DNA of 42,002 nt from Verrucomicrobiota bacterium (GTDB lineage Bacteria > Auribacterota > JABMQX01 > JAFGEW01), in assembly GCA_016931415.1 (NCBI GenBank), contig JAFGEW010000023.1:1-42002 (forward strand), read 5' to 3'. Below are positions 17,576 through 25,872 of the stretch, one piece after another. The notes under the pieces were generated by a model, which searched no databases, was not told where the DNA came from, and worked only from the letters and a program-made list of their open reading frames with translations. The stretch's first letter is position 1; each line of letters begins with the position of its first letter. Made by a program: the position numbers and the translations under genes.

Positions 17576-18495
17576 TGGTGCGACGGCGACATCGACTGGT
17601 TGCGTGCAGCCTGCTCCTGGCGTTGCTCGTCGGGACGGGCTGCGGCGAGTCTCGCGACAGACGCGCCCGCGCCGGCATCCACGTCCAGCGCGGCATCGAG
17701 GCCTACGGCCGCGGCGACTATGACCGTGCGCTCTACAGCTTCCAGCGCGCGCTCCAGTTCGACCCCGACCGGCCGGAGACCTACCTCTACATCGGCCAAC
17801 TCTACGATGACTATCTCAACGACAACGCGAGCGCGATCACCTACTACGATGCCTTCCTCGAGCGCACCCAGGACAAGGAGCTTGCCGACTGGGTAAAGCA
17901 GTGGATCGCCAAGGCCCAGGCTGACATCGCTATCGGCAGTGAGCAACCCGTCCCCGAAACGCCCTCGGAGCTCGAGCAAGCATTCAGCGAGCTCCAGGAG
18001 AAGTACGCCAGGGCAATCACCGAAGGCCGGGAGACGCCGGCCGCCACGGAACGACCCGGCAGCCAACCGCAACTGCTGCCGTGGCTGCTGGCCGCCATCT
18101 TCGGCGGGCTTGCGGTGGCCGTGTTCGTGCTGGCGCGCTTCGGTTGGCTCGGGCGGCGGACGCGTGTTGCCGAGGCGGGTCCGTCCGGGCCGGTGTTGAG
18201 ACCCGACGCCGTGGTCGGCCGGTTCTTCTGGGTCGAGAACGAGTTCAACCTGGGAACCGTGCTGGTCGCCGAGGAGGACGGGCGACTGCGCGTCGAGTCG
18301 ACGTCGCTCTCGACCAACGCGCGCTCGATCGGCTATGGCACGCTCGACAACGGCGTGCTGAGCACCGAACTGACCGACGAGAGCGGCTTGAAGGCACCCA
18401 CGGTGTTCCGCTTCGCCCAGGACGGAAACAGCTTCACGGCCGAATGGGCCGACGACCTCGGCCCTGGTATCGCTATCGGCGTGCGAGAGCGCTAG
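17572..18495 (+). CDS. TPR lipoprotein with internal membrane helix
   Basis: 307 residues starting at ATG 17572, which overlaps the previous stop (ATGATG). The lipobox is LLVGTGC (about residues 18-24). A TPR pair follows (HVQRGIEAYGRGDYDRALYSFQRALQFDPDRPETYLYIGQLYDDY). A second hydrophobic helix (LLPWLLAAIFGGLAVAVFVLARFGWLG, about 162-190) precedes a C-terminal beta-rich domain of about 110 residues with no recognised relatives (FFWVENEFNLGTVLVAEEDG). Both a lipid anchor and an internal helix are predicted, which is odd and leaves the topology open. Coupling to the LysM lipoprotein suggests a joint envelope role. Confidence 0.7.
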   Translation: MMVRRRHRLVACSLLLALLVGTGCGESRDRRARAGIHVQRGIEAYGRGDYDRALYSFQRALQFDPDRPETYLYIGQLYDDYLNDNASAITYYDAFLERTQDKELADWVKQWIAKAQADIAIGSEQPVPETPSELEQAFSELQEKYARAITEGRETPAATERPGSQPQLLPWLLAAIFGGLAVAVFVLARFGWLGRRTRVAEAGPSGPVLRPDAVVGRFFWVENEFNLGTVLVAEEDGRLRVESTSLSTNARSIGYGTLDNGVLSTELTDESGLKAPTVFRFAQDGNSFTAEWADDLGPGIAIGVRER

Positions 18496-18502
18496 GCGCA
18501 GT

Positions 18503-18582
18503 GTCGCGCCGGCGTCCCGCGAGCTGTATCGGGGGCGTCTCGCCGCCACCTGATATGCACCCGGCAGGCAAGACGCCCACCG
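18503..18582. repeat. Intergenic hairpin with GGCGTCCCGC and GGGCGTCT/AGACGCCC arms
   Basis: The 222 bases between the TPR lipoprotein and the HEAT gene hold GCGCCGGCGTCCCGC followed by an inverted pair GGGCGTCT...AGACGCCC. The first motif recurs almost unchanged at 20870-20884 after the HEAT gene, which points to a dispersed intergenic repeat. The remainder shows no gene. Confidence 0.4.
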
Positions 18583-18717
18583 CGACTGCCGGCAGGATGT
18601 CGGCGCTGCAACCGGCGCAGGAATCCCCTGGCGCGCCCGCGTGTCTCAGTGTAAGTGAATAGACGCCCGGTTCCCTCCGTCTCGTAAGGAGAGAGTGGCA
18701 ACCAAGGGAGATCCACG

Positions 18718-20844
18718 ATGGCGCGCATCTGCTGTCTTATTGCCCTGCTCGCGACCCTGCTCGATCCCGCCCTAGCCCCGGGGGCCGACGTCCATCCCAC
18801 CGAGCGCGATGAGATCCTCAAGGCGGTCGGCGCGCTCGCTTCGGCGACGGAGAGCCAGGTCGAGGCCGCCCGGCAATTCCTTCTCGAGAAGGATGCCAAG
18901 GCCGTGCCTTTCCTGCTCGATGCGCTCAAACGCGCTCTCTCTGAGGCGATTCGGATTGAATCGGCCACATTGCTTGGCGAACTGCGCGATGCGTCGGCAC
19001 TGACGCCGCTGTTCGTCACCTCGCAGGTGGACGCGAGCGCCCGAGTGCGCATGGCGGCCCAGCTTGCCCTGGATCAGCTTGTGGCCGATCTCAAAAACCC
19101 GCGTCTGGAGGACACGCGCCACCGTGCCTATGAGCAGATCACGCGGGAAGCGATCAACGAGCTCAGGAAGGTCCTGCGCCAAGGCTCGAACGACGCCGAC
19201 CGCGTCAAGGCAGCCCAGAGCCTCGGCACTTACGGCTCGGAGAGGGAACTCAGCGACCTGCATAACGCCGCCAGACGCGACACGTCGGTCGCGGTGCGTA
19301 TCGCCTGCTACGAGGCCATCCGCCGCATCACCTATCCGCTCGTGCTCGCGCGCGACTTCCAGGCTTTGAGCTGGGATCCTGCCCGGCGCCCGCGCAACCC
19401 GGTCGCCGTCGTTGCCTCTCGTGAGCTGCTTCGTCGCTTCCTCGATGAGAAGGACGCCGATGTGAAGGCGGCCATCGTCGAGAACCTTGCCGAGATCGTC
19501 TACCCGGTCTTCCTGCTCGGCGAGCGCCGCTTCCGCAGCAGCTCGGGTGCCCTCGACGATCACCGCAAGATCATCGAGGAGGTGACCGACCTGCTCCGGC
19601 GCGACCTGGCCAACGAAGAGCGCGGCGCGGTCCTCCGCGCCGAGATTCGTGCGCTCACCCGCCTGCTGTCGGCCTACTACCGGGTCGGCGATGTCGACGT
19701 CCAGGACGAGATCCGGCGCCGCATCACAAGCGACTACCGGCGCGTTTATCTCGAGCACGGCGGCGATTACCGCAGCATCATCGTGCGCACACGGTTCGAC
19801 CGTTTCTACCGGACCACGCCGCCGAAGAACGACGTGATCGCCGGGCGCTTCGTTGCCGCGCTGCTCGACCTGTACAAGGGCCACCCCGACTCGCGCGTGC
19901 GCCTGCTCGCCGCCGAGGGCGTCGGCCTGTTCGGCGACCGATCGGACGCGATCGCAATCACGCGGGGCTTCGCGCAGGAACGCAACGCCGAGGTGCTCGA
20001 GGCCGGCATTGTCGCGCTCGGGCTGCTCGACCGCGCCTCGTCGGCCACCTACCTGTTCGACAACGTCTACTCGAACGTGCAGGTGGCCTCACGCTTGCGC
20101 TTGGCCGCCGCGCAGGCGATTGGCCGGATCAATTACCCGCGCGAGACGCGCCGCTTGGCTGCGCTCCTGACGCGCGAGCCCAACAAGGACGTACTGCTGG
20201 CCGGCATCGTGGCGCTCAGCTACTCCCGCAACGAGAACACGGCGCAGACGCTCGTCTCGCTGCTCGATCACGACGACGCCCAGGTGCGTGTCGCCACGCT
20301 CGAGGCGTTGCGCTACAACCCGCATCGCGCCGCTCTGGCACGCGCCGAGGCGCTGCTCGCAGGCGATGCCGATGCCTTGGTGCGTGCCGCGTCAGCGGCC
20401 ACGCTTGCCGTGTACCGCGGCGAGGCCGCGCTGCCGGCACTCGTCGCCGCGGTCAAGGACGAGAGCCCCGACGTGCGGCGCGCCGTCGTGATCGAGCTGG
20501 GCCTGCTCAAGTCGAGCAAGGCCGTTGACGTGCTGATCGGCGCCGCCACGACCGATCCGGATCCCGACGTGCGCATCGAGGCGGCGGCCTCGCTCGGACA
20601 GATCCGCGACCAGAAGGCCATCGAGCCGCTTGTGCAGTATGTGCAGACCGAGCCCGAGCCTGAAAACCGCCGCGCCATCTACGACGCCCTGCTCGCCATG
20701 CGCCAGCCCAACACGGTCATTGTCTCGATGTGGGCCAAGCTGCCGGCGCTGCAGAAGGACAACGCCGGCATCTACCTCGAGTTCCAGGAGGTCCTCCTTT
20801 ACCTGCAGGACCAGAAATTCGGCTACTCGGCCGCCGCGAGCTGA
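18718..20844 (+). CDS. Large secreted HEAT-repeat protein
   Basis: 708 residues. A signal peptide is visible (MARICCLIALLATLLDPALAPGA), and AAGGGAGA precedes the ATG. The mature protein is built of HEAT/PBS-lyase-type helical repeats throughout, clearest in the N-terminal 100 residues and from about residue 385 to 665 (for example SPDVRRAVVIELGLLKSSKAVDVLIGAATTDPDPDVRIEAAASLGQIRDQKAIEPLV). The central section (about 230-370) is less regular. HEAT arrays are protein-binding scaffolds; no catalytic motif is seen. A shorter HEAT protein is encoded at 22986-23921. Confidence 0.82.
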   Translation: MARICCLIALLATLLDPALAPGADVHPTERDEILKAVGALASATESQVEAARQFLLEKDAKAVPFLLDALKRALSEAIRIESATLLGELRDASALTPLFVTSQVDASARVRMAAQLALDQLVADLKNPRLEDTRHRAYEQITREAINELRKVLRQGSNDADRVKAAQSLGTYGSERELSDLHNAARRDTSVAVRIACYEAIRRITYPLVLARDFQALSWDPARRPRNPVAVVASRELLRRFLDEKDADVKAAIVENLAEIVYPVFLLGERRFRSSSGALDDHRKIIEEVTDLLRRDLANEERGAVLRAEIRALTRLLSAYYRVGDVDVQDEIRRRITSDYRRVYLEHGGDYRSIIVRTRFDRFYRTTPPKNDVIAGRFVAALLDLYKGHPDSRVRLLAAEGVGLFGDRSDAIAITRGFAQERNAEVLEAGIVALGLLDRASSATYLFDNVYSNVQVASRLRLAAAQAIGRINYPRETRRLAALLTREPNKDVLLAGIVALSYSRNENTAQTLVSLLDHDDAQVRVATLEALRYNPHRAALARAEALLAGDADALVRAASAATLAVYRGEAALPALVAAVKDESPDVRRAVVIELGLLKSSKAVDVLIGAATTDPDPDVRIEAAASLGQIRDQKAIEPLVQYVQTEPEPENRRAIYDALLAMRQPNTVIVSMWAKLPALQKDNAGIYLEFQEVLLYLQDQKFGYSAAAS

Positions 20845-20871
20845 TGTGCCTGGAATGAAGCGCCGGCGTCC

Positions 20872-20888
20872 CGCCGGCTGTGGCGGCG
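20872..20888. repeat. Hairpin GCCGGCG-TCC-CGCCGGC after the HEAT gene
   Basis: A 7-bp perfect stem with a 3-base loop 27 bases after the stop codon. No T-tract follows. The surrounding motif resembles that at 18503 and may serve as a terminator or be a mobile palindrome. Confidence 0.4.
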
Positions 20889-20916
20889 GACATCGTGCCC
20901 GCCGCGTCCTTTTGGC

Positions 20917-20944
20917 TTGCCGACGAGAGCGTGAGTGCTAGAAT
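20917..20944 (+). promoter_or_regulatory. Candidate promoter for aroE and the prepilin peptidase gene
   Basis: TTGCCG (20917-20922), 16-base spacer, TAGAAT (20939-20944) with an extended -10 TGC upstream. It lies 30 bases before the aroE ATG. Confidence 0.5.
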
Positions 20945-20974
20945 GCCGCGAATCTCGGGCACGGGACTCCTCTA

Positions 20975-21850
20975 ATGCAGATTCGTGGCGATACACAACT
21001 CACCGGGCTCTTCGGCTGGCCCGTTAGGCATACGGCCTCACCCGCCATGCACAACGCGGGCTTCGAAGCGCTCGGGCTTCCGTGGGTCTACCTGCCCCTC
21101 GAGGTCCGGCCCGAACGGCTCGCCGACGCCGTACGCGGTACGGCGGCGCTCGGGTTTCGCGGCTTCAACGTGACGATTCCGCACAAGCAGGCCGTGATGC
21201 CTTTTCTCAACGAGGTTTCAGACGAGGCGCGTCTCATCGGTGCCGTCAATACGGTGCGCATTGACGAGGGCGGCGCGTGCCGGGGCTTCAATACCGACGG
21301 CAAGGGCTTCATCCGCAGTCTGCGCACCGACGCCGCCTATGACCCCGCAGGCGCGACGGCGTTCATCATGGGCGCCGGCGGGGCGGGACGCGCCGTCGCC
21401 ACGCAGCTCGCCCTCGAACGCGCCGCGCGCGTCATCGTGTGCGACGTGGACGCCGCGCGGGCCGCATCGCTCGCCGGGAGCATCGCCTCCGGCATGCCGA
21501 ACGCCCGTGTCGAGACCGTGCCGCACGAGGCCGGCGCGGTCGCCCGCTCCCTCGGCGAAGCCGATCTCTTTGTCGACGCGACACCGCTCGGTATGCATGC
21601 CGCCGAGCCAACGAGCGTCCCGGCCGGCGCGCTCAAGGCGGCGACGTTCGTCGTCGATCTCGTCTACAATCCGCCCGAGACGCCGTTGCTCGCTCAAGCC
21701 AAGGCCAAAGGCTGCCGAACGCTTAATGGGCTCGGCATGCTGTTGTTCCAGGGCGTCGAGGCGTTCGAGCTCTGGACGGGCCGTGACGCGCCGGTCGACG
21801 TGATGCGTCGCGCCCTGCATGACGCCGTCTACGCGAAGGGACCCGCCTGA
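20975..21850 (+). CDS. aroE: Shikimate dehydrogenase
   Basis: 291 residues. A cytosolic NADP-dependent enzyme that reduces 3-dehydroshikimate to shikimate in aromatic amino-acid synthesis. Substrate-site motifs are SPAMHN (22-27) and NVTIPHK with catalytic Lys71; catalytic Asp108 lies in NTDGKGF. The nucleotide-binding loop GAGGAG is at 133-138. The C-terminal NGLGMLLFQGVEAFELWTG is typical of the family. The stop codon overlaps the ATG of the prepilin peptidase gene, an operon arrangement also known elsewhere for aroE and pilD. Confidence 0.96.
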   Translation: MQIRGDTQLTGLFGWPVRHTASPAMHNAGFEALGLPWVYLPLEVRPERLADAVRGTAALGFRGFNVTIPHKQAVMPFLNEVSDEARLIGAVNTVRIDEGGACRGFNTDGKGFIRSLRTDAAYDPAGATAFIMGAGGAGRAVATQLALERAARVIVCDVDAARAASLAGSIASGMPNARVETVPHEAGAVARSLGEADLFVDATPLGMHAAEPTSVPAGALKAATFVVDLVYNPPETPLLAQAKAKGCRTLNGLGMLLFQGVEAFELWTGRDAPVDVMRRALHDAVYAKGPA

Positions 21851-22887
21851 TGCCGCTTGAAACGCTGCTGTTCGTCATTGCGTTCGTGTTCGGCTGCGTC
21901 TGGGGCAGCTTCTTCAATGTGGTCATCTACCGGCTGCCGCGCGAGATGTCGGTCGTCAAGCCGGGTTCGCACTGCTTCGCCTGCAATACGCCGGTGGCGT
22001 GGTACGACAATATCCCGCTCGTGAGCTGGCTCGTGCTGCGCGGCAAGTGCCGCCATTGCGGCGCGCCGTTCTCGTTCCGCTACTTCATCGTCGAGCTCAT
22101 CACCGGACTGCTCTTCCTGGCCGTCATGATGAAGTACATCGATCCGATCATGACCAAGGGCCGGACCCTCGAGGGCGTCGTCGCGCTCGTGCTCCATTGG
22201 CTCATGGTCGGCGGGTTCGTCGTGCTGACGTTCATCGACTTCGACCACAAGATCATCCCCGACTGCGTTAGCCTGCCCGGCATCGTGCTGGGGTTGATCG
22301 CGTCGTTCGCCGTGCCCGACCTCGTCGCGCGGTATCGCGGCCAGGTGGCGCCGGAGCACGTCTCGCACCTCAAGTCGCTGCTCGAGGGCGCGATCGGCAT
22401 GCTCGTCGGCGGGGGCAGCTTGTGGATCATCGCCGTCGCCGGGCGCGCGGTGTTCAAGAAGGAAGCGATGGGCGGCGGCGACATCAAACTCATGGCCATG
22501 ATCGGCGCCTACATGGGCTACTGGCTCATCCTGCCCATCGTGCTGATCTCAGCATTCACCGGCGCGATCGTGGGCGTGACGCTCATCGTGATCTCGCAGG
22601 CGCGCGGCGCCCGCCTCATCAAGCCGCTGCACGCGGTCGCCGAGAACGATCCCGACCCCGCCGCGCGCGAGAAGGCGAAGGCGGAGATCGCCGAGATCGA
22701 GGAGGCGCAGATGGCGTGGTCGAGCCAGATCCCGTTCGGCCCCTACATCGTGCTCGGCGCGTTAATCGCTTACTTCTTCGGCGACCGGCTCATTCGGTGG
22801 TACTTCGGCTTGCTCATGCCCGTGCAGCCGGCCATGCCGGCGCACAACCTCGTCGGGACCGTCCTACGCCTGCTCGGGGTAAGCTGA
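21850..22887 (+). CDS. pilD: Type IV prepilin leader peptidase / N-methyltransferase
   Basis: 345 residues. An inner-membrane A24 aspartic protease that cleaves prepilin or pseudopilin leaders and usually methylates the new N-terminus. The N-terminal domain has the zinc-type cysteines C42/C45 and C67/C70 (CFAC, CRHC) and the start GCVWGSFFNVVIYRLPREMSVVKPGSHC. Catalytic aspartates are Asp130 (FIDFDHKIIPD) and Asp211 (GGGDIKLMAMIGAYMG). Seven or so hydrophobic segments are seen. An insert of about 30 charged residues near 256-290 (DPDPAAREKAKAEIAEIEEAQ) precedes the conserved IPFGPYIVLGAL. It implies type IV pili or type II secretion elsewhere in the genome. It is translationally coupled to aroE. 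Confidence 0.95.
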   Translation: MPLETLLFVIAFVFGCVWGSFFNVVIYRLPREMSVVKPGSHCFACNTPVAWYDNIPLVSWLVLRGKCRHCGAPFSFRYFIVELITGLLFLAVMMKYIDPIMTKGRTLEGVVALVLHWLMVGGFVVLTFIDFDHKIIPDCVSLPGIVLGLIASFAVPDLVARYRGQVAPEHVSHLKSLLEGAIGMLVGGGSLWIIAVAGRAVFKKEAMGGGDIKLMAMIGAYMGYWLILPIVLISAFTGAIVGVTLIVISQARGARLIKPLHAVAENDPDPAAREKAKAEIAEIEEAQMAWSSQIPFGPYIVLGALIAYFFGDRLIRWYFGLLMPVQPAMPAHNLVGTVLRLLGVS

Positions 22888-22904
22888 GGCGACGCGGCTT
22901 CGTA

Positions 22905-22925
22905 GCATGGGCAGGATGCCCATGC
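22905..22925. terminator. Hairpin between convergent pilD and HEAT genes
   Basis: A perfect 9-bp stem GCATGGGCA-GGA-TGCCCATGC 17 bases after the pilD stop. The two genes converge, so it could end transcripts from both sides, although no T-tract is present. A second palindrome with a GAGCGGGACGCCCGTGCTC core follows at about 22950-22968. Confidence 0.45.
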
Positions 22926-22985
22926 CATTGGTGATGGGCCATGCGAGAGGCACGAGCGGGACGCCCGTGCTCCCTTCGGGGGACG

Positions 22986-23921
22986 CTAATCGTCTTCGCG
23001 GATGGCGGTCAGCGCATTGGCGGCCTGTTCGCGCACCCACTCATTCGGATCGCCTTCGGCGATTTTCTCCAGCGGTTTGACCGCCTTCTTGGCCTTGAGC
23101 TGGCCGAGGGCCGTGGCCGTCGTCCCGCGCACACCGTCGTGTGAATCCTGGAGCAGTTCGATGAGCGGGCCGACCGACTTGGAGCTGTCGATCCTCCCGA
23201 GCGCGCCCGCGGCCGCCCCACGTACCTCGGGGTGTTCGTCCTGGAGACAGGCAATGAGCTCGTCGACGGCGCGTTTGTCTTCGAGCGCGCCGAGCGCATG
23301 CGCGGCCTGTATCCGCACGCCCGGGCTCTTGTCCGACAGCGCCTGAATGAGCTGCTTCCAGGCGCGCCCGTCCTCCATCGCGCTGATCACTTCGGCCGCC
23401 TTGGAGCGGATGCGCTCGTCCGGGTCCATGATGAGGGCCTCGGCGAGAATCGCGCCCGCGCGGCGGTCGGCAATGACGCCGAGCGCCTGGATGACCGCGA
23501 CGCGGTTCTCCGCGTCCGGCTCCTTGCGCCACAGGACGCCGAGCGGCTCGACGGCGCGACGTTCCTTGAGCACGCCAAGCGCGATGGCTGCCTCGCGCCG
23601 CACGGCCGCCTCGCGGTCATTGAGCGCCCACATGAGCACGTCCGAAGCCGCCTTGACCTCGAGCCGGCCCAGCACCTTGGCGCACGCCGCGCGCACGGTG
23701 GGATCTTCGTGGCGTGTGACCGCGTTGCGCATCAGCCCGGTGCCGATCTGCAGCGTCGTATTGTCGCCGATGCCGATCCTCCCGAGCACCGCCCGGTCGG
23801 GCGCGTCGAGCAACAGCCAGGGGTTCTCCTTGACCGCCGTGTCCGGTGTGGCACACAGGCTCGGCATGGCGATGAGACTTGCACTGAGGGCCGCTGTGAC
23901 CAACAGGATCGCTCGCCGCAT
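22986..23921 (-). CDS. Secreted HEAT-repeat protein
   Basis: The start at 23921 (311 residues) is preferred over 23942: CGGAGA lies at good distance and the signal peptide follows at once (MRRAILLVTAALSASLIAMPSLCA). The mature protein is a regular array of about eight PBS-lyase/HEAT repeats of about 31 residues (for example DERIRSKAAEVISAMEDGRAWKQLIQALSDKSPGVRIQAAHALGALEDKRAVDELIACL). No catalytic residues are seen. Likely a periplasmic scaffold, similar in kind to the large HEAT protein at 18718-20844. Divergent from deoC. Confidence 0.82.
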   Translation of the reverse strand: MRRAILLVTAALSASLIAMPSLCATPDTAVKENPWLLLDAPDRAVLGRIGIGDNTTLQIGTGLMRNAVTRHEDPTVRAACAKVLGRLEVKAASDVLMWALNDREAAVRREAAIALGVLKERRAVEPLGVLWRKEPDAENRVAVIQALGVIADRRAGAILAEALIMDPDERIRSKAAEVISAMEDGRAWKQLIQALSDKSPGVRIQAAHALGALEDKRAVDELIACLQDEHPEVRGAAAGALGRIDSSKSVGPLIELLQDSHDGVRGTTATALGQLKAKKAVKPLEKIAEGDPNEWVREQAANALTAIREDD

Positions 23922-24065
23922 GGCGTGGGTTCTCCGCTGCATGCTCCTACAGCAATGGACGGACAGACTCCATCAGATGTTCATGGTAGCCCCAGAGAGG
24001 GCTGTTGCCAACCGCATTCTCGACCGCTCGGGCACCCCCCAAAGAGTGCTGAAACCGAATGACCG

Positions 24066-24094
24066 TTGCGCCGGCCCGAGGTGACCGGTATCCT
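24066..24094 (+). promoter_or_regulatory. Candidate promoter for deoC
   Basis: TTGCGC (24066-24071), 17-base spacer, TATCCT (24089-24094), 42 bases before the TTG start. Nothing else is recognised in the 215-base divergent gap. Confidence 0.4.
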
Positions 24095-24136
24095 TGTTGA
24101 CGAACCGAATCGCGGCGTGGCCCGGAGGGTGACCGC

Positions 24137-24817
24137 TTGCCGACGAACCTGGTGCCGGAACGACTCATAGACCACACGAACCTCAAGCCGGACGCGACGC
24201 GCGCCGACGTTGAACGCCTCTGTGACGAAGCGCTCGAGCACAGCTTCGCCGCCGTGTGCGTCAACCCGGTCTGGGTCGAACTGTGCGCCGAGCGCCTCGC
24301 CGGCTCGAACACGCGCGTTGCCACCGTCGCCGGCTTCCCCCTCGGCGCGACGCTGCCCGACGCGAAAGCCTTCGAGGCCGCGCGCTCCGTCGAGCGCGGC
24401 GCCCACGAGATCGATATGGTCATCAACATCGGCGCGCTGCTCGAGGGCGACGAGAAAGCCGTCGCGGCCGATACCCGCGTCGTGCGCGAGGCGTGTGCGG
24501 GCGGCATCGTTCTCAAAGTCATCATCGAGACCTGCTATCTCAGTGACGCGCAGAAGCGCACCGCGTGCCGCATCGCGCTGAGCGAGGGCGCCGACTTCGT
24601 CAAGACTTCGACCGGCCTCGGTCCCGGCGGGGCAACGGCCGCCGATGTCAGCCTCATGCGCCGCGTCGTCGGCCCCGAGATGGGCGTCAAAGCCGCCGGC
24701 GGCATCCGCGACGCCGCGACCTTCTGGACCATGCTCCGCGCCGGCGCGAACCGCATCGGGACCAGCGCCGCCGTCGCCATCATGCGCGAGATCCGGTACG
24801 GAGCCGCACCACGATGA
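24137..24817 (+). CDS. deoC: Deoxyribose-phosphate aldolase
   Basis: 226 residues from a TTG start, chosen for GGAGG at 24124-24128. A cytosolic class I aldolase that cleaves 2-deoxyribose-5-phosphate to acetaldehyde and glyceraldehyde-3-phosphate in deoxynucleoside catabolism. The Schiff-base lysine is Lys156 (FVKTSTG), the acid/base Asp is Asp93 (EIDMVINIG), and the second lysine is Lys185 (GVKAAGGIR). The N-terminus ([12 protein letters not shown]) and AGFPLG are family signatures. rsgA follows after 106 bases filled by a perfect hairpin. The other deo genes are not nearby. Confidence 0.95.
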   Translation: MPTNLVPERLIDHTNLKPDATRADVERLCDEALEHSFAAVCVNPVWVELCAERLAGSNTRVATVAGFPLGATLPDAKAFEAARSVERGAHEIDMVINIGALLEGDEKAVAADTRVVREACAGGIVLKVIIETCYLSDAQKRTACRIALSEGADFVKTSTGLGPGGATAADVSLMRRVVGPEMGVKAAGGIRDAATFWTMLRAGANRIGTSAAVAIMREIRYGAAPR

Positions 24818-24841
24818 TCCGGCATGCCGCAGATTCCTCCC

Positions 24842-24902
24842 TGCGCTCCGTGTTCTCCGTGGTGAGTGTCCGGTCTCTGAACCACGGAGAACACGGAGCG
24901 CA
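24842..24902. repeat. Perfect 22-bp hairpin between deoC and rsgA
   Basis: Arms at 24842-24863 and 24881-24902 are exact reverse complements with a 17-base loop. The inner end of the left arm is TTCTCCGTGGT. The sequence belongs to the CCGTGGT/ACCACGG family also seen at 2352-2429 and 4897-4910. It ends 21 bases before the rsgA start, so it could end the deoC transcript or fold in the rsgA leader. Confidence 0.7.
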
Positions 24903-24923
24903 CGGAGATTGGAGGCCGAGGAG

Positions 24924-25862
24924 GTGAGCGATTCGGTTCGTCAAGGTACGGTCGAGCGTGTGGATGCCACGTTGAGCCGCGTGCGCGTCGGCGACGAGGT
25001 GCTCGACTGCACCGTGCGGCGCAAGCTCGTCAAGTTCGCCAAGGGCGAGAAGACGGTTGTCGTCGGCGACCGCGTCGTCGTCGAGCAGACCGATCGCGGT
25101 GAGTGGATCATCAAGGAGGTGGCGCCGCGGCGCAGTCAGCTGGCGCGGCCGGGCTTTCGCGGCCGGACCGAGCGCGTTATCGTCGCTAACGTTGACGAGT
25201 TGGTCATTGTCGCCGCCGCCGCCGACCCCGACTACAGGACCGGCCTGATTGACCGCTACCTCGTCATCGCCGAGCGTACCGGTTTGCCGGCCGTCATCGG
25301 CATCAACAAGATCGACCTCGTTGATGGCGACGGCCGGCGCCGGATCGAGCAGGCGCTCGGCTTCTACGCCGACATCGGCTCGAAGATCTTCTACGTCAGC
25401 GCCCTCGACGGCACCGGCCTCGACGAGCTGCGCGCCCAGCTCACGGGCAAGGAGTCGGTGCTCTGTGGCCACAGCGGAGTCGGCAAGTCGTCGCTCATCA
25501 ACCGGCTGATACCCGGCGTCGACCTCGGCACCAGGGAGGTGAGCGACGTTACAGGCCGCGGCCGGCATATGACGAGCGCTGTCACAATGCTCGCATTGCC
25601 CGGCGGCGGGTACATAGTCGACACGCCCGGCATCCGCGAGTTCGGCCTCATCGGCATCCGGCGCGACGAGCTCTGGCACTACTTCCGCGAGTTCGTCGCC
25701 TACGACGGCCAATGCCGCTTCCACAACTGCGTCCACATCAACGAACCCGGCTGCGCCATCAAAGCTGCCCTCGACGAGGGCAAGATCCAGCCATCGCGCT
25801 ACGATTCCTACCAGCGCCTGTACGAAGAACTCCCCGCCACCGACTGGGAGCTCGGAAATTAG
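24924..25862 (+). CDS. rsgA: Small ribosomal subunit biogenesis GTPase RsgA
   Basis: 312 residues from GTG 24924, placed eight bases after GGAGG. RsgA is a circularly permuted GTPase that helps mature the 30S subunit. The N-terminal OB-fold covers about residues 1-80. The permuted G motifs run G4 NKID (128-131), G1 GHSGVGKS (182-189), switch region TGRGRHMTS (210-218) and G3 DTPG (233-236). The C-terminal zinc site is C264-x4-C269-x-H271-x5-C277, the canonical pattern. It converges with the kinase gene, whose stop is only ten bases away. Confidence 0.96.
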   Translation: MSDSVRQGTVERVDATLSRVRVGDEVLDCTVRRKLVKFAKGEKTVVVGDRVVVEQTDRGEWIIKEVAPRRSQLARPGFRGRTERVIVANVDELVIVAAAADPDYRTGLIDRYLVIAERTGLPAVIGINKIDLVDGDGRRRIEQALGFYADIGSKIFYVSALDGTGLDELRAQLTGKESVLCGHSGVGKSSLINRLIPGVDLGTREVSDVTGRGRHMTSAVTMLALPGGGYIVDTPGIREFGLIGIRRDELWHYFREFVAYDGQCRFHNCVHINEPGCAIKAALDEGKIQPSRYDSYQRLYEELPATDWELGN

Positions 25863-25872
25863 GGACGGGCAC

